Part shown: piece by piece, positions 51,560-60,317 of the stretch
Layout of the letters: every line of letters starts with the position of its first letter
How positions within the stretch are numbered: the first letter of the stretch is position 1
NCBI GenBank assembly: GCA_964494505.1
Contig: CAZBRO010000006.1
Coordinates: forward strand, 124,001 to 188,000
Direction: 5' to 3'
Length of the DNA stretch: 64,000 bases
Source of the DNA: CAIYRG01 sp964494505
GTDB lineage: Bacteria; Pseudomonadota; Alphaproteobacteria; Micropepsales; Micropepsaceae
The notes under the pieces: model-generated
The model's database searches: none
What the model was told of the DNA's origin: nothing
Seen by the model: only the letters and a program-made list of their open reading frames with translations
Program-made: the position numbers and the translations under genes

Positions 51560-52900
51560 ATGGGGACGCAGGGGGGAACGAAGGCACGGGGCAAGGCCCC
51601 GGCGAAAGCCGTTGCAAAGGCCCAACCGGCAGTTGCAGAGTCGGCCGTGGCTGTTTCTGGTTCCACGCATCCGGCAATTTCTCCTTTGGCGCCGAAGAGC
51701 TTGGCGACCCTGCCGCCGCTTGCCGGCGTGCGGCTGGCCACCGGCCAGGCTGGGATCAAGTATCGTGGCCGTACCGATCTGCTGATGATGGTGATGGCGC
51801 CCGGAACCCAGGTTGCAGGGATCTTCACCAAATCCAAGACCTCCTCGGCGCCGGTCGACTGGTGCCGCAAGCAGCTTCCGGGGGGCGTCGCCCGGGTGCT
51901 CATCGTCAATTCAGGCAACGCCAACGCGTTTACCGGAAAGGCTGGTGCGCAATCCGTCCAGGAAGTGGCCGAATCGGCGGCAGGCGTGGTCGGCTGCAGG
52001 GCGCAGGAGGTGTTTGCGGCATCGACCGGGGTTATCGGCGAGCCTTTGCCGCACGAGAAGATCACCAAGGTCCTGAGCGATTTGGCCGAAGCGGGTGCAG
52101 CTGGCGGCTGGCGAGCCGCCGCCGAAGCCATCATGACCACGGACACCTTCCCCAAAGTTGCCACCGCCACCACCTATATCGACGGGCACCGGGTCACCAT
52201 CAACGGCATCGCCAAGGGCTCGGGCATGATCATGCCCGACATGGCCACCATGCTCGCTTTCGTGTTCACGGATGCGAAACTGCCGGCCGCCGTGCTGCAG
52301 CCTTTGCTTGCCGAAGGGGCCTCGCGTTCGTTCAACGCCATCACCGTGGACAGCGACACCTCGACCAGCGATACGCTGCTTCTGTTCGCGACGGGTAAGG
52401 GTGCGGCCCACCCCGCTATCACCAAGATCACCGACAAGCGGCTCGACCAGTTCAAGGATCGGCTGAACGCGGTGCTGCTCGATCTCGCGCTCCAGGTGGT
52501 CAAGGACGGCGAGGGCGCCACCAAGCTGATCCAGGTCGACGTCATGGGGGCGCAGACGAACGAATCCGCCAAGAAGATCGCACTTGCCATCGCCAATTCC
52601 CCGCTGGTCAAAACGGCGATTGCCGGCGGAGACGCCAATTGGGGCCGAGTGGTGATGGCGGTGGGCAAGGCCGGCGAACCCGCCGACCGCGACAAGCTCA
52701 AGATCATGTTCGGGAGCCACGTCGTTGCGGATAAGGGCGAGCGTGCGCCCACCTACAACGAGGCGCTGGCCTCCAAGGCGGTGGCCGGCCAGGACGTCGC
52801 GATTTCGGTCGATGTCGGCGTCGGCAAGGGGAAAGCGCGGGTATGGACCTGCGATTTCACCGAAGGCTACATCCGCATCAACGGCAGCTATCGCAGCTGA
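51560..52900 (+). CDS. argJ: Bifunctional glutamate N-acetyltransferase/amino-acid acetyltransferase ArgJ
   Basis: Start ATG 51560 gives 446 residues. The first ~45 are an Ala/Lys-rich arm (GTKARGKAPAKAVAKAQPA) before the family core begins at PLAPKSLATLPPLAGVRL. The autoproteolytic site is KGSGMIMPDMATMLAF, in which the Thr of MATML becomes the nucleophile of the beta chain. It recycles the acetyl group in arginine synthesis. The gene follows secA divergently, as in many alphaproteobacteria. Confidence 0.95.
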   Translation: MGTQGGTKARGKAPAKAVAKAQPAVAESAVAVSGSTHPAISPLAPKSLATLPPLAGVRLATGQAGIKYRGRTDLLMMVMAPGTQVAGIFTKSKTSSAPVDWCRKQLPGGVARVLIVNSGNANAFTGKAGAQSVQEVAESAAGVVGCRAQEVFAASTGVIGEPLPHEKITKVLSDLAEAGAAGGWRAAAEAIMTTDTFPKVATATTYIDGHRVTINGIAKGSGMIMPDMATMLAFVFTDAKLPAAVLQPLLAEGASRSFNAITVDSDTSTSDTLLLFATGKGAAHPAITKITDKRLDQFKDRLNAVLLDLALQVVKDGEGATKLIQVDVMGAQTNESAKKIALAIANSPLVKTAIAGGDANWGRVVMAVGKAGEPADRDKLKIMFGSHVVADKGERAPTYNEALASKAVAGQDVAISVDVGVGKGKARVWTCDFTEGYIRINGSYRS

Positions 52901-52952
52901 ATCCGCGCTACATTCGTTTCCAGCCCAACGCCGCACTCTCACAGGAGGGCCC

Positions 52953-53846
52953 ATGCTGGAATTGGTGATCGAAAAGCGTGCCCGCGATCTCGGTGGGTTC
53001 GAGGTCGGCCGCGTACTCCCCTTTGCCGAGCGCCGCATGGTCGGCCCGTTCGCCTTCTTCGATCACATGGGCCCGGTCGATTTTCCCAAAGGCCTCTCGC
53101 GCAAGGTCGATGTACGCCCGCACCCCCATATCGGGCTTTCGACCGTCACCTATTTGTTCGACGGCGAGATCATGCATCGCGACAGTCTGGCGAGCGAGCA
53201 GGCCATCCGCCCCGGCGAAGTGAACTGGATGACAGCCGGCCGCGGCATCACTCATTCGGAGCGGTTCGAAAAGGCGCGCGCGCAAGGCGACCATGTGCAC
53301 GGCATTCAGGCCTGGGTGGCGCTGCCCAAAGATCAGGAGGAACGGGAACCTGCCTTCTCCCACCATCCTGATTCCGATTTGCCCACCTATGAAGGCGAGG
53401 GCCTCTGGGCGCGGCTGATTGCGGGCGAAGCTTTCGGCGCCAAGGCGAACGTGCAAGTGCACTCTCCGATGTTCTACGTCCATTGGCGGCTGGATGCGGG
53501 CGCGAGGGCGCAATTGCCTGCCGAATACCCCGAACGCGCCGCCTATATCGTGTCGGGCGCTGTCGAGGTGGATGGCCGGACCTATGAGGCCGGCCGCATG
53601 CTTGTGTTCGCGCCCGGCTCTGCAGTGACGTTAACCGGTGTGCATCCGGCGGTGTTGATGCTGCTGGGGGGCGAGCCTTTGGGGATGCGCTTTATCGAAT
53701 GGAATTTCGTCTCCTCGTCGAAGGAGCGGCTGCAACAGGCCAAGGACGATTGGCGGGCCGGACGGTTCAAACTGCCCGATTTCGACAATCAGGAGTTCAT
53801 TCCGCTGCCCCCCGATCCACCGCCGCCGCCGAACCCCATGTCATGA
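52953..53846 (+). CDS. Pirin-family protein
   Basis: A 297-residue bicupin with AGGAGGG before ATG 52953. The N-terminal cupin carries the metal ligands in RPHPHIGLSTVTYLFDGEIMHRDS and later TAGRGITHSER (two His and Glu type), characteristic of pirins. The C-terminal tail is Pro-rich (LPPDPPPPPNP). Bacterial pirins act as quercetinase-like dioxygenases or regulators of metabolism. Which applies here is not known. The stop overlaps the mutT start in ATGA. Confidence 0.9.
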   Translation: MLELVIEKRARDLGGFEVGRVLPFAERRMVGPFAFFDHMGPVDFPKGLSRKVDVRPHPHIGLSTVTYLFDGEIMHRDSLASEQAIRPGEVNWMTAGRGITHSERFEKARAQGDHVHGIQAWVALPKDQEEREPAFSHHPDSDLPTYEGEGLWARLIAGEAFGAKANVQVHSPMFYVHWRLDAGARAQLPAEYPERAAYIVSGAVEVDGRTYEAGRMLVFAPGSAVTLTGVHPAVLMLLGGEPLGMRFIEWNFVSSSKERLQQAKDDWRAGRFKLPDFDNQEFIPLPPDPPPPPNPMS

Positions 53847-54253
53847 GGCTGGTTCTGGTTGCGGCCTGCGTTCTGATCGATGCCGACGGCCGCGTTCTCG
53901 TGGCGCGGCGGCCGGAGGGTAAGACTATGGCGGGCCTGTGGGAATTCCCCGGCGGCAAGGTCGAGCCCGGCGAACGTCCGGAAGAGACAGTCATCCGCGA
54001 GATGGGAGAGGAGTTGGGCGTCGCGATCAAAGAGGCGTGTCTGGCGCCGTTCATCTTCGCCTCCCATACCTATCCCGATTTCCACTTGCTGATGCCGCTG
54101 TTCCTGTGCCGCCGCTGGGAGGGCATCCCCCATCCCCATGAAGGCCAAACGATCGCATGGGTCCGGCCGCGCGATCTGGCGCTGCAATCCGAGCGCTACC
54201 CCATGCCGCCGGCGGATATTCCTCTGATCCCGATGCTGCGCGATCTGCTCTGA
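53843..54253 (+). CDS. mutT: MutT-type 8-oxo-dGTP diphosphatase
   Basis: Start ATG 53843 overlaps the pirin stop. The 136-residue product has a Nudix box in the MutT form: FPGGKVEPGERPEETVIREMGEELG, seen as GGKVEPGE and REMGEELG. The surrounding strands (LLMPLFLCRRWEG, PADIPLIPMLRDLL) match MutT. It would clear 8-oxo-dGTP from the nucleotide pool. Confidence 0.9.
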   Translation: MRLVLVAACVLIDADGRVLVARRPEGKTMAGLWEFPGGKVEPGERPEETVIREMGEELGVAIKEACLAPFIFASHTYPDFHLLMPLFLCRRWEGIPHPHEGQTIAWVRPRDLALQSERYPMPPADIPLIPMLRDLL

Positions 54254-54254
54254 T

Positions 54255-55133
54255 TCAGCGCGTCGGCTTTTCCCCTGCCGATTGCTCCTTTGTTCCGAGC
54301 GCGTCCGCCAAACGTGCTTTCGCGGAACCGGGTTGAAGCGGCTTCTGCTGGCTTTCGTGCGGCGCCCAGCCGGTCAGATAAACAACATCGAAAGTCGCGA
54401 TGAACCGCCCGTCCGAATCGCTGAACCGCGCCCGATATTCGCGCATCATCGCTTCCAGCATCCGCCGCGGGAGAAAATGAGAGCTGCGCCCTACCAGCGC
54501 ATTGGTCTCACCCAGCGCGCGCAAATCGGCAAACAGCCGCGCCAGTTCGCGATAGCGCACCGTCGTCCGCTCCATATCCGCGACCGGAAGCGCAAATCCT
54601 GCTCGCTGCAGCAGACCGCCAGAATCGCGCACATCGGCGAACGGCGCCACGCGCGGGGATACGCCGCCGAGAATTTCCGCTTCGGCGGCGGCGAAAGCGA
54701 GCTTCAACTCGCGCAGTGTCTCGCCGCCGAACAACGCGGCGACGAATACGCCGTCCGGTTTCAGCGCGCGCCTTGTTTGCACCAGCGCGCCGGGCAGATC
54801 GTTGACCGCATGCAACGAGAGCACGCTCGTCACGAGATCGAACGTCTGATCGGCAAACGGAACGGCTTCCTCATCGGCAATGACCGATGGCGCATCGGCC
54901 GCAAATCCCGTCCGCACCCAGGACGACGCCAATGGCTGCAACAGCGGAAACAGGCTCTTCCGCGAATGCAGATCGAGCCCACTGCTGAAATTGCGGTTGA
55001 TCGCCGACAGCCGCTCGGCCACATGCCCCGCCGCATCCTCGGCGAGAAAGAGGTCCCCGCCTCCGCGCTCTGCCCGCGCCCGCCGCGCGCGGTAGGCGGC
55101 TCTGTCGAAAATTCGTGGCGGGCCATTGCTCAT
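54255..55133 (-). CDS. NDUFAF5-like/BioC-like SAM-binding methyltransferase
   Basis: Start ATG 55133 (MSNGPPRIFDRAAYRARRARAE) gives 292 residues. The frame upstream is a shadow of comF. The N-terminus with FDRAAYRARR and the later SLHAVNDLPGALVQTRRALKPDG are characteristic of the alphaproteobacterial homologues of mitochondrial NDUFAF5, an arginine hydroxylase in complex I assembly. Motif I is degenerate (no GxGxG at the usual site), as in that family. It may act on respiratory complex I, but that is inferred from the family. Confidence 0.8.
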   Translation of the reverse strand: MSNGPPRIFDRAAYRARRARAERGGGDLFLAEDAAGHVAERLSAINRNFSSGLDLHSRKSLFPLLQPLASSWVRTGFAADAPSVIADEEAVPFADQTFDLVTSVLSLHAVNDLPGALVQTRRALKPDGVFVAALFGGETLRELKLAFAAAEAEILGGVSPRVAPFADVRDSGGLLQRAGFALPVADMERTTVRYRELARLFADLRALGETNALVGRSSHFLPRRMLEAMMREYRARFSDSDGRFIATFDVVYLTGWAPHESQQKPLQPGSAKARLADALGTKEQSAGEKPTR

Positions 55134-55151
55134 CCTGGCTAGAGTTAGGTC

Positions 55152-55934
55152 ATGGGGACGGGAAGGGAAATAAGTCTCTTTGCGGGAGCGATGGCGCGGC
55201 GCGGGGTTCATTCCGCGCTGGACATCCTGTTCCCGCCGCTCTGCATGGCGTGTCGCGCGCGTGTGTCCGAGCCGCATTCGCTCTGCGCGGCCTGCTGGAG
55301 CACAATCTCGTTCATCGATGATCCATCCTGCGCGCGCTGCGGCATGCCCTTCGAAATCGATCCGGGCGGGGAGACCGTCTGCGGCCCCTGTCTCGCCAAG
55401 CCGCGCGATTTTGCCCGGGCCAGGGCCTTGTTCCGCTACGATGACGCCTCGAAGCCGTTGATCCTGACCTTCAAGCATGGCGACCGGCTGGACCATGCTC
55501 CGGGCTTCGGCCGCTGGCTCGAGCGCACCGGCCGGGCATTGCTCGCCGATGCCGACCTTATCGTCCCGGTGCCGCTGCATCGCTGGCGCTTGTGGAAGCG
55601 GCGCTACAATCAGGCGGCCCTTCTGGCCGCGGGGCTCGCGCGGCTGACGGGCCGGTTGCACGATCCATCGGTGCTGGAACGCAAGCGCCCGACCAAAAGC
55701 CAAGGCCAAATGCCCTCGGCCAAGGCACGCCGGCGCAACGTGCTTGGCGCCTTCCGCGTACCGCCGGCCAGGGCCGCCGCCGTCCAAAACCGCAACATTC
55801 TTCTGATCGACGATGTCTTCACCACGGGGGCGACGCTGGATGCCTGCGCCCGCGCGCTGAAGCGGGCAGGTGCGGCAAGGGTGGACGCGCTGACGTTGGC
55901 GCGCGTTGTACGGCCGGGTTTTAGCGATATATGA
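55152..55934 (+). CDS. ComF-family phosphoribosyltransferase-like protein
   Basis: A 260-residue protein. The N-terminal zinc region has two Cys pairs (CMACRARV, CAACW, then CARCGMPFE, CGPC). The C-terminal phosphoribosyltransferase fold has VPVPLHRWRLWKRRYNQAALLA and the PRPP loop ILLIDDVFTTGATLDAC. ComF proteins assist DNA uptake or act in nucleotide metabolism. The start at 55152 leaves only 18 bp to the divergent gene, so an internal ATG at 55191 (MARRGVHSAL) is a real alternative. Confidence 0.88.
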   Translation: MGTGREISLFAGAMARRGVHSALDILFPPLCMACRARVSEPHSLCAACWSTISFIDDPSCARCGMPFEIDPGGETVCGPCLAKPRDFARARALFRYDDASKPLILTFKHGDRLDHAPGFGRWLERTGRALLADADLIVPVPLHRWRLWKRRYNQAALLAAGLARLTGRLHDPSVLERKRPTKSQGQMPSAKARRRNVLGAFRVPPARAAAVQNRNILLIDDVFTTGATLDACARALKRAGAARVDALTLARVVRPGFSDI

Positions 55935-55960
55935 GGAACTGAGGCTTAAGAATCGAATTT

Positions 55961-56221
55961 ATGGCCAAGATCGTGATCTATACGACGCAGGTCTGTCCCT
56001 ACTGCGTCCAGGCGAAGCGCCTGCTTCAGAAAAAGGGCGTCGCTTATGAGGAGGTCGATGTCTCGCGCGACCCGGAATTGAGGCACATGATGGTCCAGAA
56101 GGCTGGGGGCCGGTTCACCGTGCCGCAGATTTTTGTCGACGATAAATATCTCGGCGATTGCGACGGAATGTATGCCCTCGAAAGGGCAGGGAAGCTCGAT
56201 TCCCTGCTGAACCCGGCATGA
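55961..56221 (+). CDS. grxC: Glutaredoxin 3
   Basis: An 86-residue dithiol glutaredoxin with the CPYC active site (Cys12, Cys15), the cis-Pro motif FTVPQIFV and the GSH-binding GDCDGMY. It reduces disulfides with glutathione in the cytoplasm. Its stop overlaps the start of the nitrilase-family gene in ATGA. It sits 26 bp after comF. Confidence 0.96.
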   Translation: MAKIVIYTTQVCPYCVQAKRLLQKKGVAYEEVDVSRDPELRHMMVQKAGGRFTVPQIFVDDKYLGDCDGMYALERAGKLDSLLNPA

Positions 56222-57048
56222 GCGAACGCAAGATCAAGGTCGCCTGCGTCCAACTCCGCTGCGGCGACGACGTCGCGGAAAATGTCCGCACGACAATGGC
56301 GCTGATCCGCGAGGCACATGAGGCTGGCGCCCAATTCATTGCGACTCCGGAGAACACCAATCTCATGGCGGCGGATGGGGGCGCCAAGCTGGAAAAGACC
56401 GTTGTCGAGAACGACGACACGGCGCTGCCGAAATTCTCCGCGCTCGCGGAAGAGCTCGGGACATGGCTCCTCGTCGGCTCCCTCGCCATCAAAGTGTCGG
56501 AGGGAAAGACCGCCAACCGGTCTTATCTCATCGGCCCAAGCGGGCGCATCGCGGCGCGCTACGACAAGATCCACCTGTTCGACGTGAATCTGCCTTCAGG
56601 CGAGACCTACCGCGAATCCAACACGGTTGCGCCGGGCGGCGAAGCTGTCGTGGCGAGCCTGCCGTGGGGCCGCGTCGGCCTTTCGGTCTGCTACGATCTG
56701 CGCTTTCCGCAACTTTATCGGGCATTGGCCAAGAGTGGCGCGGAAATCCTGACCGTGCCCTCCGCCTTCACGGAAACCACCGGCAAGGCGCATTGGCATG
56801 TGCTTTTGCGCGCCCGTGCCATCGAGAATGGCTGCTTCGTGGTGGCGCCCGCCCAGGGTGGGACGCACGCCAATGGGCGCAAGACCTTTGGCCACAGCCT
56901 GATCGTCGGGCCCTGGGGCGAAATCCTCGCGCAAGCCGGCACGGATCCCGGTGTCATTGCGGCGGAAATCGATCTGGACGAGATCGCACAGGTGCGCAGC
57001 CGGCTGCCATCGCTTCAGCATGATCGGCCGTTCGGCGCGGCGGGTTAA
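56218..57048 (+). CDS. Nitrilase-family amidohydrolase
   Basis: A 276-residue carbon-nitrogen hydrolase with the catalytic triad Glu45 (TPENTNLM), Lys117 (RYDKIHLFDVNLP) and Cys158 (GLSVCYDLRFP). The KIHLFDV and CYDLRFP forms are those of the Nit1/Nit2 group (deaminated-glutathione amidase or omega-amidase). It is a cytoplasmic repair enzyme by that analogy. It is coupled to grxC, which fits a glutathione-related role, although that remains inferred. Confidence 0.88.
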   Translation: MSERKIKVACVQLRCGDDVAENVRTTMALIREAHEAGAQFIATPENTNLMAADGGAKLEKTVVENDDTALPKFSALAEELGTWLLVGSLAIKVSEGKTANRSYLIGPSGRIAARYDKIHLFDVNLPSGETYRESNTVAPGGEAVVASLPWGRVGLSVCYDLRFPQLYRALAKSGAEILTVPSAFTETTGKAHWHVLLRARAIENGCFVVAPAQGGTHANGRKTFGHSLIVGPWGEILAQAGTDPGVIAAEIDLDEIAQVRSRLPSLQHDRPFGAAG

Positions 57049-57127
57049 CGCACCTGCGCTTGCGCAGGCGGCTTTGAACATCCATTTGTAGTAGAATGGA
57101 AATTGTTCCGTCCCAAAGGCATTCAAC

Positions 57128-57571
57128 GTGATCATGTATAATCTGGCCTGTGTGAAGGGCCACGAATTCGAGGGCTGGTTCAGCAACAGCGCCGCCTTTG
57201 ATGCCCAGGCTGCGGATGGCGCGCTTGCGTGTCCTTATTGCGGCGATGTGGAGGTGAAAAAGGCGATCATGGCGCCTTCGGTCAAGACCTCCGTCACCAA
57301 GGCGAAGGGGCGGCAGGAGGTGACATCGCCCGACAATAGCCGGCCCGATCCGCAGAAACTCCGCCAGTTCATGGCCGGTTACCGCAAATTCGTCGAAGAT
57401 AATTCGGAATATGTGGGCCCGAAATTTCCCGAGGAGGCGCGCAAAATTCACTACGGCGAATCGGAAGAGCGCCACATCTATGGCGAAGGCACGCTCCGTG
57501 AAGTCCACGAGCTCATCGAGGAAGGCATCGAGATCGCGCCCGTGCCCCCCGATCCCGGCGACCTGAACTGA
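57128..57571 (+). CDS. DUF1178 protein
   Basis: A 147-residue protein starting at GTG 57128. The family begins with MI-x-Y, matched here by MIMYNLACVKGHEFEGWF. A CPYCG motif (residues ~37-41) with the earlier Cys suggests zinc binding. The middle is charged, and the tail has the conserved YGEGTLREVHELIEEGIEI. Its function is unknown. It follows the amidase after 79 bp, as in many alphaproteobacteria. Confidence 0.88.
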   Translation: MIMYNLACVKGHEFEGWFSNSAAFDAQAADGALACPYCGDVEVKKAIMAPSVKTSVTKAKGRQEVTSPDNSRPDPQKLRQFMAGYRKFVEDNSEYVGPKFPEEARKIHYGESEERHIYGEGTLREVHELIEEGIEIAPVPPDPGDLN

Positions 57572-57572
57572 C

Positions 57573-58064
57573 GTGAGCGCCTACGATCTGGCGCGCTGGT
57601 CGGATTTCTTCGTCGCCGAAACCGGGGCAGCGGCCGCACTGACGGGCCTCGTCATCGTGGCCGTGTCGATCAATATCGGGACGGTTCTGAAGTTTCCTCA
57701 TTTGCCGGGACGGGCCGCGGAGAGCATCAGCTTGCTGGCAGGCATCGTAATCCTCTCGACGCTGGCCATGGTCCCCGATCAGCCGGCGCAGGCGGCCGGG
57801 GCCGAAATCGCCGCAGTCGGAGCGGTTATGTGGGCAATGACTTCCGCAACCCAGTGGCGCATCTTTTGGCGGGGTTATGTCTATCCCAGGCGATGGATAT
57901 CGATTGCGATCGGACAGGGAGCATCGCTGCCCGTTGTCGTGGCGGGGATTTCGCTGATGGCCGGCGCCGGCGGCGGCCTTTACTGGATCGTGCCGGGCAT
58001 CGTCTTCAGCGTGGTCGGCGGGATCGTCAACACATGGGTGCTGCTTATCGAGATTCTACGCTGA
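57573..58064 (+). CDS. Four-helix membrane protein of unknown function
   Basis: A 163-residue inner-membrane protein with about four hydrophobic helices and GTG start at 57573. The start WSDFFVAETGAAAALTGLVIVAVSINI is typical of a family of rhizobial and related membrane proteins with no established role. It begins one base after the DUF1178 stop. Its last 20 bases overlap ubiG on the other strand. Confidence 0.72.
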   Translation: MSAYDLARWSDFFVAETGAAAALTGLVIVAVSINIGTVLKFPHLPGRAAESISLLAGIVILSTLAMVPDQPAQAAGAEIAAVGAVMWAMTSATQWRIFWRGYVYPRRWISIAIGQGASLPVVVAGISLMAGAGGGLYWIVPGIVFSVVGGIVNTWVLLIEILR

Positions 58065-58857
58065 GCGCGGCAATGCGTTTCTCGGCCATCACCATGTAAT
58101 TCACGTCGGTGTCCGAGGAGAGCCGCCATTCCCAGTGGAAAGGATCGAATATCACGCCCTGCACCCGCGTGACGGTCAGTCCTGCGTCTTCCAGCAGAAG
58201 CTGAAGCTCGCCGGGTTTCACGAACCGGTTCCAATCATGCGTGCCGGCGGGGAGCCAGCGCAGAATATATTCGGCCCCGATCTTGGCCAGCGCGAGGCTC
58301 TTCAGCGTCTTGTTCAGTGTTGCAACCAGCATGAACCCGCCGGGCTTCACCAGCCGCGCACACGCATGGAGGAACGCAGGAAGATCGGACACGTGCTCGA
58401 TCACTTCCAAATTCAGCACCACGTCGAACGCAGCCCCTTCCGCCACCAGCGCCTCCGCCGTGACGGCGCGGTAATCGAGCGAAAGCCCCAACCCGGCGGA
58501 ATGAGCGGCAGCGGTCCCGACATTCCTATCCGACGCGTCCGCGCCCAAGACGGAGAACCCCATCTTTGCCATGGGCTCCGAGACAAGACCGCCGCCGCAC
58601 CCAATATCGAGCAGGGAAAGTCTGCCAAACGGCTTAAGCGCCTTGGCGTCGCGCCCGAAATGGGCCGCCGCAATCTCCCGGATGAATTTGAGCCGGACGG
58701 GGTTGAAGGCATGAAGAGGCCAGAATTTGCCCTTCTCGTCCCACCACTCCGCAGCTAACCGGCTGAACTTGGCGACCTCGGCCGCATCGACGGACCCTGT
58801 CTCATCGCTTCCCGGGGGGGAGGGCGCGTCAAAAGCGCGGGTGGGGGGTATCGTCAC
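58045..58857 (-). CDS. ubiG: Ubiquinone O-methyltransferase UbiG
   Basis: A 270-residue methyltransferase with GTG start at 58857. The family opens with VDAAEVAKFSRLAAEWWDEKGKFWPLHAFNPVRL (in pieces AAEWWDEKGKFWPLH, NPVRLKFI). SAM motif I is LLDIGCGGGLVSEP and the post-I acidic turn is LGADASDRNV. It performs both O-methylations in ubiquinone synthesis. It is divergent from lysC by 77 bp. Confidence 0.95.
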   Translation of the reverse strand: MTIPPTRAFDAPSPPGSDETGSVDAAEVAKFSRLAAEWWDEKGKFWPLHAFNPVRLKFIREIAAAHFGRDAKALKPFGRLSLLDIGCGGGLVSEPMAKMGFSVLGADASDRNVGTAAAHSAGLGLSLDYRAVTAEALVAEGAAFDVVLNLEVIEHVSDLPAFLHACARLVKPGGFMLVATLNKTLKSLALAKIGAEYILRWLPAGTHDWNRFVKPGELQLLLEDAGLTVTRVQGVIFDPFHWEWRLSSDTDVNYMVMAEKRIAALSVESR

Positions 58858-58934
58858 GCCGCTTCCATTCGATATTGAGCCGGGCTGGCCTCGCGTCTAT
58901 GTATGGCCCGCAAAATCCGCCCGCGCCATCCTGA

Positions 58935-60182
58935 ATGTCCAAGATCGTGATGAAATTCGGCGGCACTTCGGTGGCCGACCTCGAGCGCATTCGCAACGTC
59001 GCCAAACTGGTCAAACGCGAGGTTTCGCGCGGCAATCAGGTGGCGGTCGTTGTCTCGGCCATGGCGGGGGAAACCAACAAGCTGATCGGCTGGTGCAACG
59101 AAATCGCCAAGGCGCCCGGTGTGAACGTACCGGCGATTCCGGATGCACGCGAATACGATTCGGTCATCGCCTCTGGCGAGCAGGTGACCGCCGGTCTGCT
59201 GGCTATTGCGCTATTGGCCGTCGAGGTAAAATCCCGTTCCTGGCTCGGTTGGCAGGTCCCGATCAAGACCACCGCCATCCACGGGTCGGCCCGGATCATC
59301 GATATTGTGCCCGACGAGATGAATGCGTGCCTCGCTCAAGGTGAGGTCGCGGTGGTGGCAGGCTTCCAGGGTGTGGCACCGGGAAACCGCGTCTCGACGC
59401 TGGGTCGTGGCGGATCGGACACCAGCGCGGTTGCCCTTGCGGCGGCGCTAAAGGCCGACATCTGCGACATCTACACCGATGTGGACGGCGTCTACACCAC
59501 CGACCCGCGCATCACGTCACGCGCGCACCGGCTGGAGAAAGTGGCTTACGAAGAAATGCTGGAGATGGCCTCGCTTGGCGCCAAGGTCTTGCAGACGCGC
59601 TCGGTCGAGATGGCCATGGTTCATCGCGTGCCGGTACGGGTGCTATCGACTTTTGCGCCCGAGAATGGCGGCACGCTGGTTTGCGACGAGGAAGACATCG
59701 TGGAAAAGAACCCCGTCACCGGAATTGCCTACACCCGCGACGAAGCCAAGATCACGCTTCTGCGGGTTCCCGATCAACCCGGTGTGGCGGCGGCCATTTT
59801 CGGGCCCTTGGCGGACGCCGGGGTCAACGTCGATATGATCGTGCAGAACATCTCCGAAGATGGCCGGCGCACGGATTTGACCTTCACGGTACCGCGAGCC
59901 GAGCTCGACCGGGCACTGGAAGCGGTTCGTAAGGCCGCACCGCAAATCGGCTACAAGGATCTGATCTCGGATGCCAAAGTCGCGAAGGTCTCGATCATCG
60001 GCATCGGGATGCGCGCCCATCCCGGCGTCGCGCAGACCATGTTCAAGACGCTCGCCGAGAAGGGCATTAACATTCAGGTGATCTCTACCTCGGAGATTAA
60101 AGTCAGCGTTTTGATCCCTGAGGACTATGTCGAGCTCGCCGTGCGCGCGCTCCATTCTGCATACGATCTGGACGCGGCATGA
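58935..60182 (+). CDS. lysC: Aspartate kinase
   Basis: A 415-residue kinase that phosphorylates aspartate for lysine, threonine and methionine synthesis. The signature KFGGTSVAD (residues ~7-15), GRGGSDTSAVALAAAL and TDVDGVYTTDPR are intact. Two C-terminal ACT domains (about 265-410) with VPDQPGVAAAIFGPLADAGVNVDM and ISTSEIKVSVL mediate feedback control. It is followed by ptsP, the usual alphaproteobacterial neighbour. Confidence 0.96.
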   Translation: MSKIVMKFGGTSVADLERIRNVAKLVKREVSRGNQVAVVVSAMAGETNKLIGWCNEIAKAPGVNVPAIPDAREYDSVIASGEQVTAGLLAIALLAVEVKSRSWLGWQVPIKTTAIHGSARIIDIVPDEMNACLAQGEVAVVAGFQGVAPGNRVSTLGRGGSDTSAVALAAALKADICDIYTDVDGVYTTDPRITSRAHRLEKVAYEEMLEMASLGAKVLQTRSVEMAMVHRVPVRVLSTFAPENGGTLVCDEEDIVEKNPVTGIAYTRDEAKITLLRVPDQPGVAAAIFGPLADAGVNVDMIVQNISEDGRRTDLTFTVPRAELDRALEAVRKAAPQIGYKDLISDAKVAKVSIIGIGMRAHPGVAQTMFKTLAEKGINIQVISTSEIKVSVLIPEDYVELAVRALHSAYDLDAA

Positions 60183-60317
60183 TTTATGCTCACTCTTGCG
60201 CAGCGGCCGGCGCACAGAGCGAGAAGAAGCGAAACCGCCGCGGAGGAATAGCGCGAAGGGTGCCCAGTACGTGAGCAGAGTGACCCGAATCCGCCGCACG
60301 GCCGGGAAGCCCAGCTG

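Noticed and set aside
55134..55787. N-terminal extension of the NDUFAF5-like methyltransferase
   Set aside because: Antisense to comF. The family N-terminus begins at 55133.
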